Source of the DNA: Eublepharis macularius
Lineage: Eukaryota > Chordata > Lepidosauria > Squamata > Eublepharidae
NCBI RefSeq assembly: GCF_028583425.1
Contig: NC_072792.1
Coordinates: 12,140,176 to 12,204,175 of the forward strand
Direction: 5' to 3'
Length of the DNA: 64,000 bases
The position numbers were made by a program, and so were the translations under genes. Of this stretch, positions 21,501 through 36,500 are shown in pieces. A model generated the notes under the pieces. The model saw only the letters and a list, made by a program, of their open reading frames with translations, was not told the DNA's origin and made no database searches. Positions within the stretch are counted from its first letter, which is position 1. Every line of letters starts with the position of its first letter.

Positions 21501-24500
21501 AATCAACAGCTGACTGCATGTGAGCATTTTTATTGATGGCCTCCACTTTATGGAATGGTCTACCTGAAGAGGTTAAGAAAGCTACCACTCTTCTGACTTT
21601 CTGCAAATGATGCAAAATGGAATTATTCGAGAGGACTTTTTACTCAGATAGGAGGGCTGTACTGTAAGGAAGTAGTCTCAAATAGATCCATCAGCAAAGG
21701 GATAGAAAGGGACTATAGACTTTACTACTATTGCTGAAAGTCTGATAGACTATAGACTGTACTACTATTGCTATGATCCTACTAGATAGTTCCTATATTG
21801 TTTAATATGTCAATCTTAGAATTACCTATGCTGTGTTTCAGCATTTCTAAAGCTCTGTTTTTGCTTGTTTTAAACCTTTACAAATTTGCATATATTGAAA
21901 TGTCTTTGAAGTTGACTGTACTAACTCACACTGTGTATTCTTCCTTGAGTCTCAGTGAAAAAGCAAGACTGTAAATAATGTACATACATAAATAAAAATA
22001 AATACCTGTTCAGAGGCTCTGCCTAGTTGCTGCGCTTTAGTTAGTAAGACTGAATAGGCGTGGTATATTTACAAAGATCAGGCTTTGCCAAATATAAAAT
22101 ATTTGAAGGAATAAAAATAGAGTACAAATAGTCTGTTAAAGCTTCATGCTGAGCCCGTATACAAAGAAAAGGTGTAAACATACAACCCTCTCACTCTACA
22201 CTCTGTCCTTATCTTAAACAATGTTTAGTTACGGCTCTGTTTCTTGAAGTTGCAGTAGTTAAAAAGTTCATCATTACCTTAGTTCTCAGAGTTGGGGCTT
22301 CTCTCTATTGTCCCTCATCACATGGATAAAATGGAGTCCCTATGTAAAGACGTAGTCCCTGGACAGAAACTGTAAGATAAAAAGAGTCCGGTTGGATCAG
22401 ACAAGGCCAATTTCAAATTTCGGTCTTCTCCCAATTTCTCCCCCCCCCCCAATTCCCCCATGACTTCAGATTTTATGGACATTTTTCTTGCAACCTGTTT
22501 AACTTAATATAAATACTGACATATCTTGAGCTTGGTTTCCAGTGCTTCACGAAGCACACTCAGTTCTTTTGTGTAGAAGTTGTCCAGTTTTCTGCAGTCG
22601 TGACTACTGCCAGTATGTGTTGTTTTAAAACTGCCAAATGTAACTTGACTACAACCCCACGTTGGGGGCATCACTCCATCTGCTCTTTGCTTCAGCTTTG
22701 CAGCTGATCTGCTTTCTGAGCCAATCACACTGTACAGCCAGTCCTGTGATCGTCTGACTACACACCTTGCTGCACCTGTTCTAGAGGAACTATAGGTAAA
22801 CAGGCTTCCATATTCATATTCTTCCAGTTACCTTATGTAAATAACAAGTTACTTTGTAGTTGTCTCATTTGAGAAACTCAAACAGGAAGGAGGCTTACTT
22901 GTCAATTGGCTTCTCTTTCCAAATTTCTCTATCTCGTTGGTGTGTGCCTGGTAAATTCTCTGCTTCTCATAACATTCAACGTCCTGGTCACTTATTTCTG
23001 AGTCAGATTCGTTCTGCAGTACAACTAGTTCCTTAAGGTCTGTAAATTAGCAATATAATAGAATGCGTTGAAGAGAGCTTCCACCTGACTTGAATGTTTG
23101 CATCCATGTTCTTTATGCTCTGCGCAAACAGAATGCTTGATAGGGCACTAAGCGCATTACTGCATTTCCTGTGGCAAAGCGATTTACTGTGATATTTCCG
23201 TGCTCCATGACTGCATACAATCCAGAAAAAGTTTGGAGGTTTAGTCAAAAATTGATCGGCATGAAACCCATGTATCCCATTGTGCGTCATCACACTTGGG
23301 GTTACACAAAGGCTTGGCATGTTAAACCCTCATCTAGCCCCATATTCTTAAACTGCCTTTGACTTATGCCAGGCTTGCTTGAGGTGTGGAGCTTTGTAAC
23401 TTTTGAACCACAAAAAAAGTGTTTCTTTCCGAAGAGGTCCTGGCACACGTTTATGCTCATCCCATTTATTATCTTCTTAAAAATTGTGTTCAGAAGATGC
23501 TTGGGCAAAAGTCCAGTCTCATCAATCATCGAGCCAACAAAATAACTCCCACTGGCAGAAAAAGCATTGAACGCAGATATAATAGTCCTGCCTCAGTAAA
23601 TATCAAGTAGGAGAAAACAAAATAGCAAATACAAAATTATCTCCCCTTAATAGCATGGAGGAGCATCTACCGTCTTGTCTCGGCTTCCATATACAGAGAT
23701 GAAACATCACTTGACACACTTGATCTGGCTACCTGGATCCATGCCACTAACATCCAGACTAGACTACTGTAGTGCACTCGACATACTTCTCCCCTTGAAG
23801 TCAGCTCGGAGACCATTCAGAAGATTCGGTTCCATGAAGTGTTGATGTTGCAGGTTTTGGCAGATAATTGAATGTTGTCGTTGGCATTAGTATGCTGTGG
23901 TTCTCCAACTTTTAGGTGGTTTCTAGAGGGACATGAAAGATGTGTGCTGAGCAGGTGTTATTTTACATAGTGCAGTTGCTCCCTTCGCTGCCTGATGCAG
24001 AGAACAGGATGATACCCCAAAGAGGCAGAGCTGCAATGGTGAATTTACTTTATCGAAATGTAGTGTGGGGTATCAAAGCCGTGGCAGAAGATTGCAGGGT
24101 AGACAGAGTAAGGTTGCCTGAGGCTTCATAGTATTCATAGTTCTTTGATGCCTTACGAATTCTTGAAATTATTTAAATGGTCAAACCGAGGCAAAATTTA
24201 TTCAAAACTAACTAGTTTACTCAGTGAATTCTAATATTTTCAGATGCTTTGTTTTTTCTTAGCTCTGTTTTTTTTTTTTTTTACCTTTTTCTGAAATGAA
24301 ATCCGGTCCTCAATTCAGAGTTGACTTATGGCGACCCCTGGTGGGTTTTTTCATGGCAAGAGACTAACCGAGGTGGTTTGCCATTGCCTGCCTCTGCAGC
24401 CCTGGTCTTCAATGAAGGTCTCCCATCCAATTACTAACCAAGGCTGACCTTTGCTTAGCTTCTGAGATCTGATGAGATCGGGCTCTCCTGGCCTACCACT

Positions 24501-27500
24501 GTCATTATTCTCCTCTTCTGATTATGTTTTCCCCAAATCAGAAGTGTGCCACATAAGAGAATTATGGAAAATTTTATTTAACCCCCCTCCCCGAGTTTAA
24601 CAATGTCTAGGCGAGCTACAAAGCCAGTCTTGAGCACTGTTATACTTGATAGTGACCATGAAACAGTACCAAAGATAAGGTTTGGTGTAGTTGTTAAGAG
24701 CGGCAGGACTCTAATCTGGAGAGCTGGGTTTGATTCCCCACTCTGCTTAAAACCAGTTGGACTGACCTTGGGTCAGTCACGGCTCTCTCAGAGCTCTCTC
24801 AGCCACACCTACCTCACTGTGTGGTTATGAGGATAATAACAACACGCTTTGTAAACCACTCTGAGTGGGCGTTAAGTTGTCCTGAAGGGGTTAAATTGCC
24901 CCTGAAGGGACAACTTAATGTTGTTGTTGTTCTTGCTAAGGGGAAGGTTACTGCTTTACATGGAGACTCTGTATGGTGAAGTCACCCCACCTCTAGTACT
25001 TGGGGTCTTTGCAAATTCTTGTTGTTCTTGAGCTACTCAATGAGTTATATTTTTAACTGAATGGAGCTGATCCCATTCGGTAGGTGAGTAGCGGTGTTGG
25101 TCTGCAGTAGAACATCAGGATTTGAGTCCAGTGGCACCTTAGAGACCAACATGATTTTCAGAGTATGAGTTTTTGAGAGTCAGGGCTCCCTTCTTTAGAC
25201 GTGAGTCCATGCCTACTGGTGTCTGAAGAAGGGAGCCCAGGCTCTCAAAGACTCACACTGTGAAAACGTTGTTGGTCTCTGAGGTGCCGCTGGACTCAAA
25301 TCCTGCAGCCTCAAGACGTTTACCATTTCAAATTTGAAGAGGTATTTGGCACAGGTGGGAGAGACGGCCTCACACAAGTGTTCTGTGAGGCTGTTCTAGG
25401 CATTAATGTTGGTAAGGGAGAAAGGGCCAGAATAATTTGAAGTGGCAGAAAACTTCTAAACAGCCACGCATGGGTGAAGCTTGAGGAGCGATGGTCACAG
25501 GCAAACATGAGTGGGGCGCCTTGCAGCAGTAGGTTGGCAGCTAACTTTTCTTTGCATTTTCGGCTGAAGCTTTCCTGAACCTCAAAAGCAATTTAATACC
25601 ATTTCAGCCTCCCTTGCTTTCTTGATACCTCCTCAACCTGAAAAAGAGAGAACAAGGGCGAGTGCAGTGCGGATATAAAATTCTCGTTAATTTGTAATTG
25701 TTTGTGGTTTTCTCCACTCCTGGGTGGTGGTGATGCTGTTTTGGGAATGGCTCTTTGGCTCTGTATGTGAATGCAGTCGTCTGTCTCTGTCTTGTGTAGG
25801 GTGTATGTCCAGAGGGCCTATAAACCCTTCCTTCTGCCTAGTTCTTTGTGGAAGTTTGGTGGAAAATCTTCCCCACTATGTTTTGGTTTGCCCTTTATAC
25901 TTGGGAGACCAGAAATAAATTTCTGGCAAAGATATTAGAGCTGTTACATTCCTTTTCCAATTCCGACAAACTAAAATTTATGCTGTCAGATGTGGATCCC
26001 ATTGTTTCCAACAAGATGGCACTTTTTTCTCTAGCTGCCAGAAAAACTAGAGCAAACGTGGTTCTTAAGAAAATAGTCTGTTGAAATGAACTGTAATTTT
26101 TGTGTCTGGATGTACATTTTTAGAGAACGATGTAATTTTAGAAATTTTGAAATTTTAGAGTTGTAAATGTTTTTTTTAACTTCTAAAAGCCTATGGCCAC
26201 ATACAATAAATTCATCTCGTTCTTGTGGCCTAACAATTGAGACAGACTGCTTCTGTACTCTGATATCTTGAATATATCTTCAGTGTTGCTTTGTGTGTTC
26301 TCTTATATATTTCTGTTCCTGTTCATCACCTTGGCTTTAAACTATGAGCGAGCTTGGAGGCTCTTGAGTAGAACTGTGGGAGATTAAAGTAATGTGTAGT
26401 GGTTTGGCATTTGCAATGAGTGCTGATTACTGGGCAGTCAAATTCAGATAGGAAGGCAGGCAACACCTTACCTTACGTAGCAGGGTGGGGGTTGAGGTGC
26501 TGTGCTCTATGAGATTGAAACAGGCTTTGAATTTAGTTGCCTACCATGAAGCCAGTTTTGAGTTTTTGTAGCAGACTATCAATTTGTCTTGGAGTCTGCT
26601 GCTAGCTTTTCAAACCAAAAATCCCTAACGAATGAAGGGTTGGTGCACGTGGACTTGCCAACCTGGTTCCTACATTTGTAAAAAAAAAAAAAAGAGCCCA
26701 AACAGATGAGACTTACGATGTGTGGAGAAGACACGTCAGTTTCCCACAAGGTTCCACGGGAAGCGTAGTGAGCAAGAGCCTCTGCCAGGGAGAAGAGGGA
26801 GAGAATCCCTCTTCTCCCTGGCAAAGGTTCTTCCTCTAGGTGACTTGTCTAGTCCACTCGGCTCCCTCTCGCCGCCACCAGCTCCCCTTGCTCCCCTAAA
26901 AGCACTCCGCAGCCAGAGGGAGCTGAGTGTGCAGGCGGTGGCAAGAGAGAGACAGTTGTGCGGGCAGCGGTCAGAGGGAGCTGGCAGCGGTGATAGGCTC
27001 CTTGGCGTTCTTGCCCCTGCCAGCACGCTCCTCTTGCTCCCCTAAAATGCATTTGACAGTCCTCTTCTTCCTGGCAGAGGCTCTTTCTTACGCTTTTAAC
27101 CACCAGGGTGTATACCGGGGATTTGTTATCTTTCCGCCGGGCCTGGAAGACAGAGATGTTCCGCCAGGCATTTGGTGGGGGCTAGGCTGTCCTCTCGCTG
27201 GCCAAACCACTGAAGACCATCCACCACCCATGCAGGAGCTCATAAGTGTGGCGCAGGACACGATGTAAGAGCCAAGCCCTGTGCCTAAAATGCTGTATTT
27301 TAATATTTATTCTGCCAATTGAGAAATTTTTATTGTATATGGAATAGTGTTTTAATGTTTATAATGTTTTTATTGTTTTTAAACTGTATGTTATTAATTG
27401 TATGTTGTCACACCGCCCTGAGCCCGTCTGACAGGGAGGGCGGTCTAGAAATGCAATAAATTAAATTAAATGAATGAATGAATAAATAAAAATACACTTC

Positions 27501-30500
27501 CCATGGAACCTTGTGGGAAACTGACACGTGTCTTGTGCATCTCAGGCATTTTGTCTATTTTGGCTTGAAAAAGCGACATTCACCAAGATCCAAATAGTCC
27601 CATGTAGTTTAAGCTGTCTTTGTTTTGTTAAGCGAGACTTCTGTAGTGCTTCTGAACCTGGGCTGCTACAATGCATGCATATACACTGTGCATATATTTG
27701 TGTGTGCGTGTACAGGCACACGCTATTGAGCTCTGATCTGTCAGGTAATCACTGAATAATAAACTCTTTCATTTTTAAAAAGCGCTTTAAGTGTTTTTAG
27801 GCTGCTTTGTATAGATTTCTTAAATTGCTTCATCAAGGAGTAAGGTGAGACCACTCCGTTGGCCTGCGTGGGGACATTCAGCTCCTCCCCTCATAAAGGG
27901 CTTTTATCAATTGGTTCTGGCCCCCTACAGCTGCAGTATTGATTTCCCCCCAGGTTTTCTGCATTTTTTCTCCCTGCTCACAGACCACGATTTTAAAAAA
28001 CAGTTAATTTAAAAGACCTTTCTTTTTGAAGAGCAGAATGTAATATTTTCTTTGGTGTAAGCCCTGGCCCCGCCTTTTGCCCTTCCCTTTATTCCCCTGC
28101 TTCCTGATTGGGTGAACAGCAATGCGTAAGCCCACCCCTTCCCCCCTTTTCCCCTCCCACTCTCATCCCTCATCCTTGAAAAAAATTGTCAGTGTTTAGA
28201 TTTGTGCATACTAACATCTAGTATCTGAAGAAGTGAGCTGTGGCTCACAAAAGTTCATACCCTACCACAATTTTTTTTAGTCTTATAGGTGCTACTGGAC
28301 TCTTGTTCTTTTCTATTGCTACAGACAGACTAACATGGCTACCCATCTATCTTCATACTAACCTCAGCAGTGTAAAGTAAATCATCTTCTCGCCAAGACA
28401 AGCTCTTTAGGATGACATTTTGTACAGGAGTCTCCTGTATTTTTTAGTCTATTTTTTCCCCTGAGTTTTTTAAACAATAATTTAATTTTATTTATTTATT
28501 TTATTTTATTCTATTTATATTCCTCTCTCTCCCCTCAAGCGGTCTCAGAGTGGATGACAGGTGGAAATAAATACAATAAAAACAAATGACATAAATTAGA
28601 TTATAATATCAGTCACATCACCCAAGCATTAAAACACATCTGTGGGGTAGGGTGGCCAGCTACCAGATGACAACAGTCTAGGGGGGGCAACACTCCCACC
28701 CCCTGCTAGGAGACTGGTTTTTGGGCCCACCCACTTCAACCCGCGTATGCCTGGCAGAACATTTCGGTCTTGTCAGGCCTGGCAAAAAGATAATAAATCT
28801 GACTGGGCCCGGTTTTCTGTAGACAGAGAGTTCCACCAGGTTGGGGCCAGGACCGAGAAAGCCCAGGACCTGGCTGAGGCAAGGCAGACCTCCCTAGGGG
28901 CAGGGGCCCTCTTGTTGTAACATTGCAAAAATATTGGGGTTTGGTTTTGTTTAAAAAACCTTGCAGTATGGGGGGGGGGACTCTTCAGGGGCTAACAACA
29001 AAACTCTGCAGAGAGCCCTAAACCGTATTTAATATTTTAAAGTTTCCCTCCAGATCACCTCAGCCAGTAAACACACAGAAATGTTGTCGTTGTTTGTTAT
29101 GTGTTGTATGTGCATGTATGTGCGTTAGCACATGTGCACGATAACTCGGCAGTATGAATTAAATCATCTTCTCACCAACACAAACTGTTTAGGATGACAT
29201 TTTGTGCAGGAGTCTTTGTTTCTTGTATTTTTACTCCAATTTCCCCCCCAGATATTGTTTAAAAATTAAACAATATTGCAACATGGTTTAAAAAAAAATG
29301 GGTTAATATTTTAAAGTTTCCCTCTGGAACTGCTCAGCCAGTCAACACACAGGAATTTTGTTCAGTTTGGAGCTTAGATAACACCAATCATTGACGAACA
29401 AGTGCAGGGTGAAGTAGAGGGTAACCACTACCCTCTCTAACATCCAGATGTTAACATCCAAACGTTACAACGTTGTAGTGCATGCACAAAAACCCCCAAC
29501 CCCTCCACACTCTGACAAAACGGCGAATGTTATTTCCCCCCAAGAAAGCCCGGAGCAGAAACAGAGCAATATTCTAAGTGCAGAACTGAAAACCAGGCGC
29601 CATTTCAGTTCAGCTCCCTCAAGTTTAGAAAGCGGATCCAATTCTTATGAGCCAAATATCCAGAAAACCTGCTGTAAGTGAGCATGCGGACAGCTGTGGA
29701 CTTTTCCTGCAAGGGGCATTTTTTAAAAATTTTTTGTAGAACAGGTAGCTTTAGATGAGCTGAATGACTAAAGCTCGCTTATTTGAGTGTCCTCATTTTC
29801 CTCTTTCCTTTCTGTCCCCTTTGCTTTGCATTTTCCCATTATATTGTGGGCTGTTGCTGTAAACTGCCTTGTTGACAGTAGTAGAAAAATCACATAAATG
29901 GATCTGATATTTTAAAGAAGTTTTTCTGTACAAAAAAAGGTTAAATTGTAGGTACCACACTGTATATGGATGCTGGAACTTGTTTAAGCATCTTGTGTTC
30001 TTCTTGCCTATCTATTCCTCCTTTGTGTACTTTTTCTTTGTACTGTCAATCTTTAGATTGTGCGATGTTTGGAGTCGACATATCACAAACAATTGTATTT
30101 GTTGGTGCTGTATAAATAATCAATTGTATATTCCTGTTCTCATCCTAGCTACCTAACTTTAGGTAACAAAAGCAAATACACCCATAAAAAGCGAGGTGTA
30201 GTTGCATTTTTTTAAAAACTTGCTTTTGTAGCTGTGTAGTGAGCTGTTCCTCTTTCTGTTGAAAGATAAATAACTGCATATTTCATTAAAAGCATTTCCC
30301 TTTTTTCCTTCTGGATGCTGGTGGAATGGTTCATTTTAAATATGTTCTAAAATGAGTTAAGGAGAAGCAGCTACAATCTCATACGTCCCTTACAATGTAC
30401 GAATTGAGGCATTCCTTGCCTAGGGTTTATGAGTGGGTAACACAGCATTTATTAGTGTGCCGAAAGGTTTTTGAACTTGGAGGTTAATTATTCTGGTTAG

Positions 30501-33500
30501 GGAAAGGATGCATATTTTTCCAAATAAAAGCGTTAAATGTACAGTAAAAGAGTAACGTAAAGTAAAACATAGTTACGTGCTGGGGTTGGATCCTGTTAGG
30601 TCACCAGAACCCATTTCCCCCTTTCTTGGCAACCGTTCTTCGATCCCAAAAGGCCATGCTGGCTGTTATATTCTCTGCACGGAGAAAAAAATAATAACGT
30701 GAAATTGGAAGATACAATAAGAAGTGGAAATGGCTGAAATGGCTGCTCTTTCATCGGAAGGAATTCACAGTGCTAAGGGGGCGGGGGGTAGAAGTTACCT
30801 TTCCTCACCTGCTACTGCTTTGCTTTCACCTCCACGGTAGAACTGAATCTGTATTTTATGGGCTGCGCTGACGATTTTTATTCCTGGCAACTTTTTGGGG
30901 AGCCTGGCCAGAGAATTGTTCACTGGCCTGTTTTATCACATGCCTGAAGCGCGATATGGAGTTCACTTTCTGCATAATGGCTGTAAATTGGGGATTGATG
31001 CAAGAAAAATATATCAATACATAAGCCGATCCCCCATTCTGCACTTGATTAGCGATGATGCAGCCTTGAAATGTTGCTGCAAAAACGTTGTGGTAGTCCT
31101 GCACTGGTGATTGCTAAAGGGTGTATCATTTTAAGTAATGCAAGTTAGTTTCTGGCTGTGTTACAGTTGATGGGAATTAAATCGCGTGACATTTTTGACT
31201 CTGACACGTCTTTTATGCTAGTTTGAGTTGTCAACTCAGAACTTGTTATAAAGCTTTTTTCAGGCTTCTTACAGGACTTCAAATGACCGTTTAAATGATC
31301 AGTGCCCAGAAACTGCTGAAGTGTGAGCGGTCAAATGAGTTTTGGACTTTTTGGGTGTCGGCATGCATGATTACTACCAACTGCTGCCCTACGTCTTTGT
31401 AATGTGATTTCAACATGCCTCCTACCTTCTTTATCGGTAAAACATACTTGGTGCTTCTGATATGGGATCAGAAAACTGCTGATGAAAGAAATGAGAATTT
31501 GATCTTGCGTGACCCCGTTTGACATCCATGGGGGAAAGTGGCACTCAATTACCCTGTGCTAATTGCTGCTTATCTCCCCCCCCCCCCCGCCCTGGTCTAG
31601 GCAGTTGGATACAAATGCATTCTATAATTTGTACCCATTACTTTTGAAGCATGGTGTGTGAAACGGGGGAAATGGCTTATGAGCTATAGCTTAAAATGCA
31701 CCCTGGTTATAGGCCCCTAATTTTAAAGAAAGCATAGGACTGCTATTTAATGAACTTCTAGTAATATTAAGAAAAGAGGTATAAATTCTTTCCAGGTCTG
31801 GAACCCACACACCCATGTTAAACTCCAACCAGCAACAGGGGATCCATTTATATATTTGGATGCATTTCCTCTGTCTCATTTTTTAATTAATTTGATCATG
31901 CATTGGTTAGAAGAGGTAACTTTAAAAAAAAATTATTTTATTAATTTCCAAAGAAAGTTTAAAAAATAGAAACTAAAATCAGCATCATACACAATAGAAA
32001 TAAACATACAACGGCAATAGTGAGAAATCTACACATAAGTATCCGTAAAAGGTTTCCAGATAGCTCAAAACAAGCCCAGCCGCAGGTGTCATCTATATAC
32101 CATACATTCATATATAGATCTTTGATTCATTGAATTACGGGTGTTGGGCTCTTGTCTCCAATGTTGTAATATATGTCTTTTAGCTACAGTAAATCCCAGA
32201 GGGTGTATTTTCATTGACTGTCAAATTCTAGGACACAGGCAGGTAGTTTAAAAGTACATAAACATCCTAAAAAATCAGTGGGTATTCTAATAAAAAATGA
32301 ATGAGTAATAATTTCCTCCACCCCAAAATCAAATATCTAGACATAGCCAGAGCATATGCTTAAGAGATCTGTCCTGTGAACTCCAGTGTAAGCAATTAGA
32401 CACTGTAGTTAGTCCTTTATTATATAGGTGCGGTGCCATCCAATATAGCCTGAACAAATTTTTTTGCTGAATAAGTCACAGCTTAAGATCCAGAGAAATA
32501 ACAAGTGTAGTATTTAAAGCCTTGTCTCGTTGCTTTGGCAAAATTGGTGATTTAACTCCTTATTTCATTTGTGCCTAAGATTCTGCGTATCGTATCGCTA
32601 ACATCAAATTTTGCAGGTTTCGTTTTTGGAACGAATTCAGTACGAGTTTACAAAGTGGAATCACTCAAGGTTGCAGGGCCACATTTCGATACCAACAAAC
32701 ACTGTAGTTGTAAATATTGCCTTTCAGCAAAAAATGACAGGTTGTATCTAGACCTCAGCCGAGAAAATGGCAAAAACTTGTCATCATACCCTATCGATTG
32801 ATCTAAAGTCAAAATCTCCCTGATGATAAAACGGTAGGATGGTATTTCCCTCCATCTTGGATGCACACATTATGATCCTTCACTTGGTATGTCCACTGAT
32901 GCTACCTAACTTATGTGAAAGGCCCGATAGTATGGTGGAGCCCCTGTATTTGCAGCCAAGACGGCTTGCTTGGAGGAGGAGTATCACTTTTCCTTGAGTT
33001 AATGTTTTCTGCTGAGTCAAAGTGAAACAGTTACATGGGCTGCGAGGAAGCTGGATTGGAATTAAGTGGACCAATCTGGTCCAGACATTATGAGGTCACT
33101 CCCCAAATGTCTCAGAGTTGGGATGCTGGAGTTTTGACCAAAGGTCAAAAACGACTTCTTTTTATTGCACTGTGTAAGAACGTAATCGCCCTGACCTGGA
33201 TAGCCCAGGCAAGCCAGATCTCGTCAGAGCTGGGAAGCTAAGCAAGTTTGGCCCCGGTTAGTGATTGGATGGGAGACCACCAAGGAAGACCAGAGTTGTA
33301 GAGGCAGGCAACGGCAAGCCACCTCTGTTAGTCTCTTGCCATGAAAACCCCACCAGGGGTTGCCGTAAGACGGCCATGACTTGATGGCACTTCTCACCAC
33401 CGAGAAGGTAATCAGTAGGGTTAGATACATCACAGCCAAAGCCACAGTTATAGAGAGATCATCTGCTCCCTAAGTTTCATATAAGGAGATGTATTCATCA

Positions 33501-36500
33501 GACATAGAACTAGCAAGATGAGTCTCCAGGATCTCCGTGATCCAAGTTCCTGGACCCTCCCTGATAGCAGGATGTGCCTTTTCCTTAAAGTCACTGCTGC
33601 AGTGTTTATTGTCCTCGGGCAGCTCGCTCCCTCCCTTCACCTCCTTCCTCAAGGAACAGATGCTTGGTTTAAGATGGGGATGTTGAAGGAAGGCTAGGCA
33701 GGAGGGCTGATGGTGGTAGCAGAGAACTTCTGTCCACAGCAACACATTTTTTGGATGTTGCCATGTTTGTCTCCTTCCTTTTTGTGTGTGTGTTGGACGT
33801 TCTGGTTGCAGACACCCTTTTCTATCTGATCTTTCATCCCGCATTGCTGCTGTCACTGGCCTGTTTGCTCTTACCGTTGGCTGTCTGTAGCAAAAGGCAC
33901 AACATGTCATCAGGTGCCTCTCAGCTTTTCCCCAGTCTAAACATGGCAAGCTGTGCATTCTCCACTGGAGAGCTCAGGTTTTCATGAGAACTGAAGCTCT
34001 TCTGAGAGTTCAGGAACCAGAAGAGTTGCCTCAGTAACTGTCCTGAGAATTTGCACATCTTGCCGCTCGCTTGAGACTTTTGCTCGTCTCTTATGGTGCA
34101 TGCTGTTTCATTGGAGCAGTTGAGGCGGAGCCGTTTGAGGACATGGAGTCCAGTGATGCCTCCCGAGATGCTGGAAGTGCATGATGCAAGCCGTGTCGCT
34201 GGACCACACATGATGTGCATATAGCCTTGAGGCCAGTGTGTTAAGAGTCTGGCGCTAATATGACCTAGGAATTGTTAGCAGCAGTTGCCTGATTGGCTTT
34301 TTTTAACGTTTCATTTCCATCTTCTCTCAGATACTTAAGGTCATTGTACGGCATGACGGTTGGACGGTGTGGCACCCAATGGACCTTTAATCTCCTCTTG
34401 CTTCCTCTGTACTGTACTGCTGGTGGTGGTTGTGTGTAAGTGGTAGGGGGTTTCATTTATACCATGCTGCTATGTGTGGACCTGGATGCATTCCAAAGTT
34501 GCAGCTTTTACAAGCCAAAAGAAACCATTCTGTAAAAAATATTAAAGCTAAGAAGAATAAATTGGGAAAGTAACTTTCTCAAACCATTAAGCTTCTCCCT
34601 CTATGTACCTGTGCGTGGATTGTGACCCAGTGGCCAACCTCTGCTTATGTTTCTATCTTTCAGTGTTGGTGGTTCTTCTTGGTTATAGGGCTGATCAGGG
34701 TGGATTTGATTTAAATCAAATTGATTTAAATCACGATTTAAATCACTAGTCAGTAAGATTTAAATCATAGTTTTCTACATAAAGACTAATTCTTGCTGGT
34801 ATAACTTTAATATACAACTAGATGAAGATTTCATTTTTAGAATAACAACTGTTCATATTAGTTTTTCAGTTATATAAAAATATTGATTTTAATACTATTA
34901 GAAGCACATTATAGATAATTATGAAATTATTGTGAGGTGAATTATCTCCAGTTTCACTTTCATTTTTACTGCCTGCCCCTTCCCTCCTCACACTTAGTTT
35001 CTTCTTGTGCAGATCCACTCCAAACAATCTTTTTCTATTCATTGAACTTTTTGAAACTTAGCACTTTTGTAGAATAATGGGATTAAGGTTTTTCTCAACT
35101 CTGTTCATTTTATAACCTTTTTGCTGTGAAGAAGAGGCATGTGATCTCTGCAGACACAAATTCAGAGTTTTGAGAACTGCAAAACCAAACATCTGTGATA
35201 ATATCTTGTAGCCAGAGAAACTGCCCAGCAATCTTACAGAAACCTCTGGAAGAGCATGACATTGTGAATGGATTAATGGAATTTATTTACCAAAAAATGT
35301 AAACATATACAGCCTTATGCTACATAATTAAAAACTAATCCTTATTTCATGATGGAATAACCTTTGGATGATAATATATTTTCCTTAAAAAGCATTTTAT
35401 TTTAAAAATCCTATTTAAATAAAAAAAAAATCTGATTTAAATTTTAAAAAATCCATTTTTTTTATTTTTTTAAATCATTGATTTTTATCCACCCTGGGGC
35501 TGATTCTTTTGGAAATCCTTCAAAAAGTTGTTCCGATGGGACCTCCTACCCTGGCTTGTTTTACGAAGCAGTAGAAGGCCACCCTTTACTTTCAACAATA
35601 CGCTGTAAACTTTCCTTGATCTGCTCTAGCTGTCAGGAAATCAGTACATCATGAAGGCACAGGTGCATTGAAATCAATGGGCTTAGACGGGGTTAGGATT
35701 TCACTGTTCATCGTCTTCTGGATCTTCCCTTGCTGCCCCAGTAATACTCATCAGTGTCTATGAAAATAATTGTGTGGTCTGCATTTGAGTGCCTTATGGA
35801 TCAACATTATGGCAGTGGATTGTATTAATACATCTTCAGATCTCTTTCAGCCTTCCAGTTGCTTAAATTGGTGAACTTAGTGAGATATTAGACGGAAAAA
35901 AAATTGAAGTCGCTTGAGAAAATCAAACTGAAACAAGTTGCTAAGATTTCTGGTTATTTAGCAAACATACCACTTAATAAAATTGGTCTTAGATGTAGAA
36001 CCAGCTGTGAAAATTAGCTTTGGAAACGGTCCCCCTTTTAAAAGCAAGAATTTATTTTCCAAGAGTTCATCTATTATGAAGCAATGGCTCCATCTAGTGG
36101 CATTTTAAATTTCTACAAGGCTCTGTTAAATAGGCCAGTTCAGTGGTTGTTATTTGTAACTTATTTTCAGATTTCCTCAGAAGACGTTAGCATAACATAA
36201 AGCAGCACTCTGACATGTTTTTATGACATATGCTCATATTCTTAATCAGGATCGACTCTTAGTTCACATTGTTCAAAGTGGTGTCTAGTTGCAAGCTTGT
36301 GGAACATTGCAGTCCAGTTTTAGAAGCCATCTTTACTTTTATTGGGAGTAGTTCTGGGATGACACAGCCTTGCCAGTCAGTTGGCTCAAAACAACTTGTG
36401 ATTTGCTTAAAAACGAATCTTTTGGAAACGAGAACAACTGATACAAATAAATGCCAGGTGTGGCCTCACAGTTCGGTATTGGGCTACTGAAGCAAGTGAC

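Noticed and set aside
33210..33285. 5S rRNA gene
   Set aside because: Only the internal promoter region is 5S-like. It is followed by the SINE body shared with 24318 and 8978.
33470..33958. 162-codon minus-strand frame as a gene
   Set aside because: No recognised domain, low-complexity composition, no splice or polyadenylation context. It overlaps opposing frames of similar quality.
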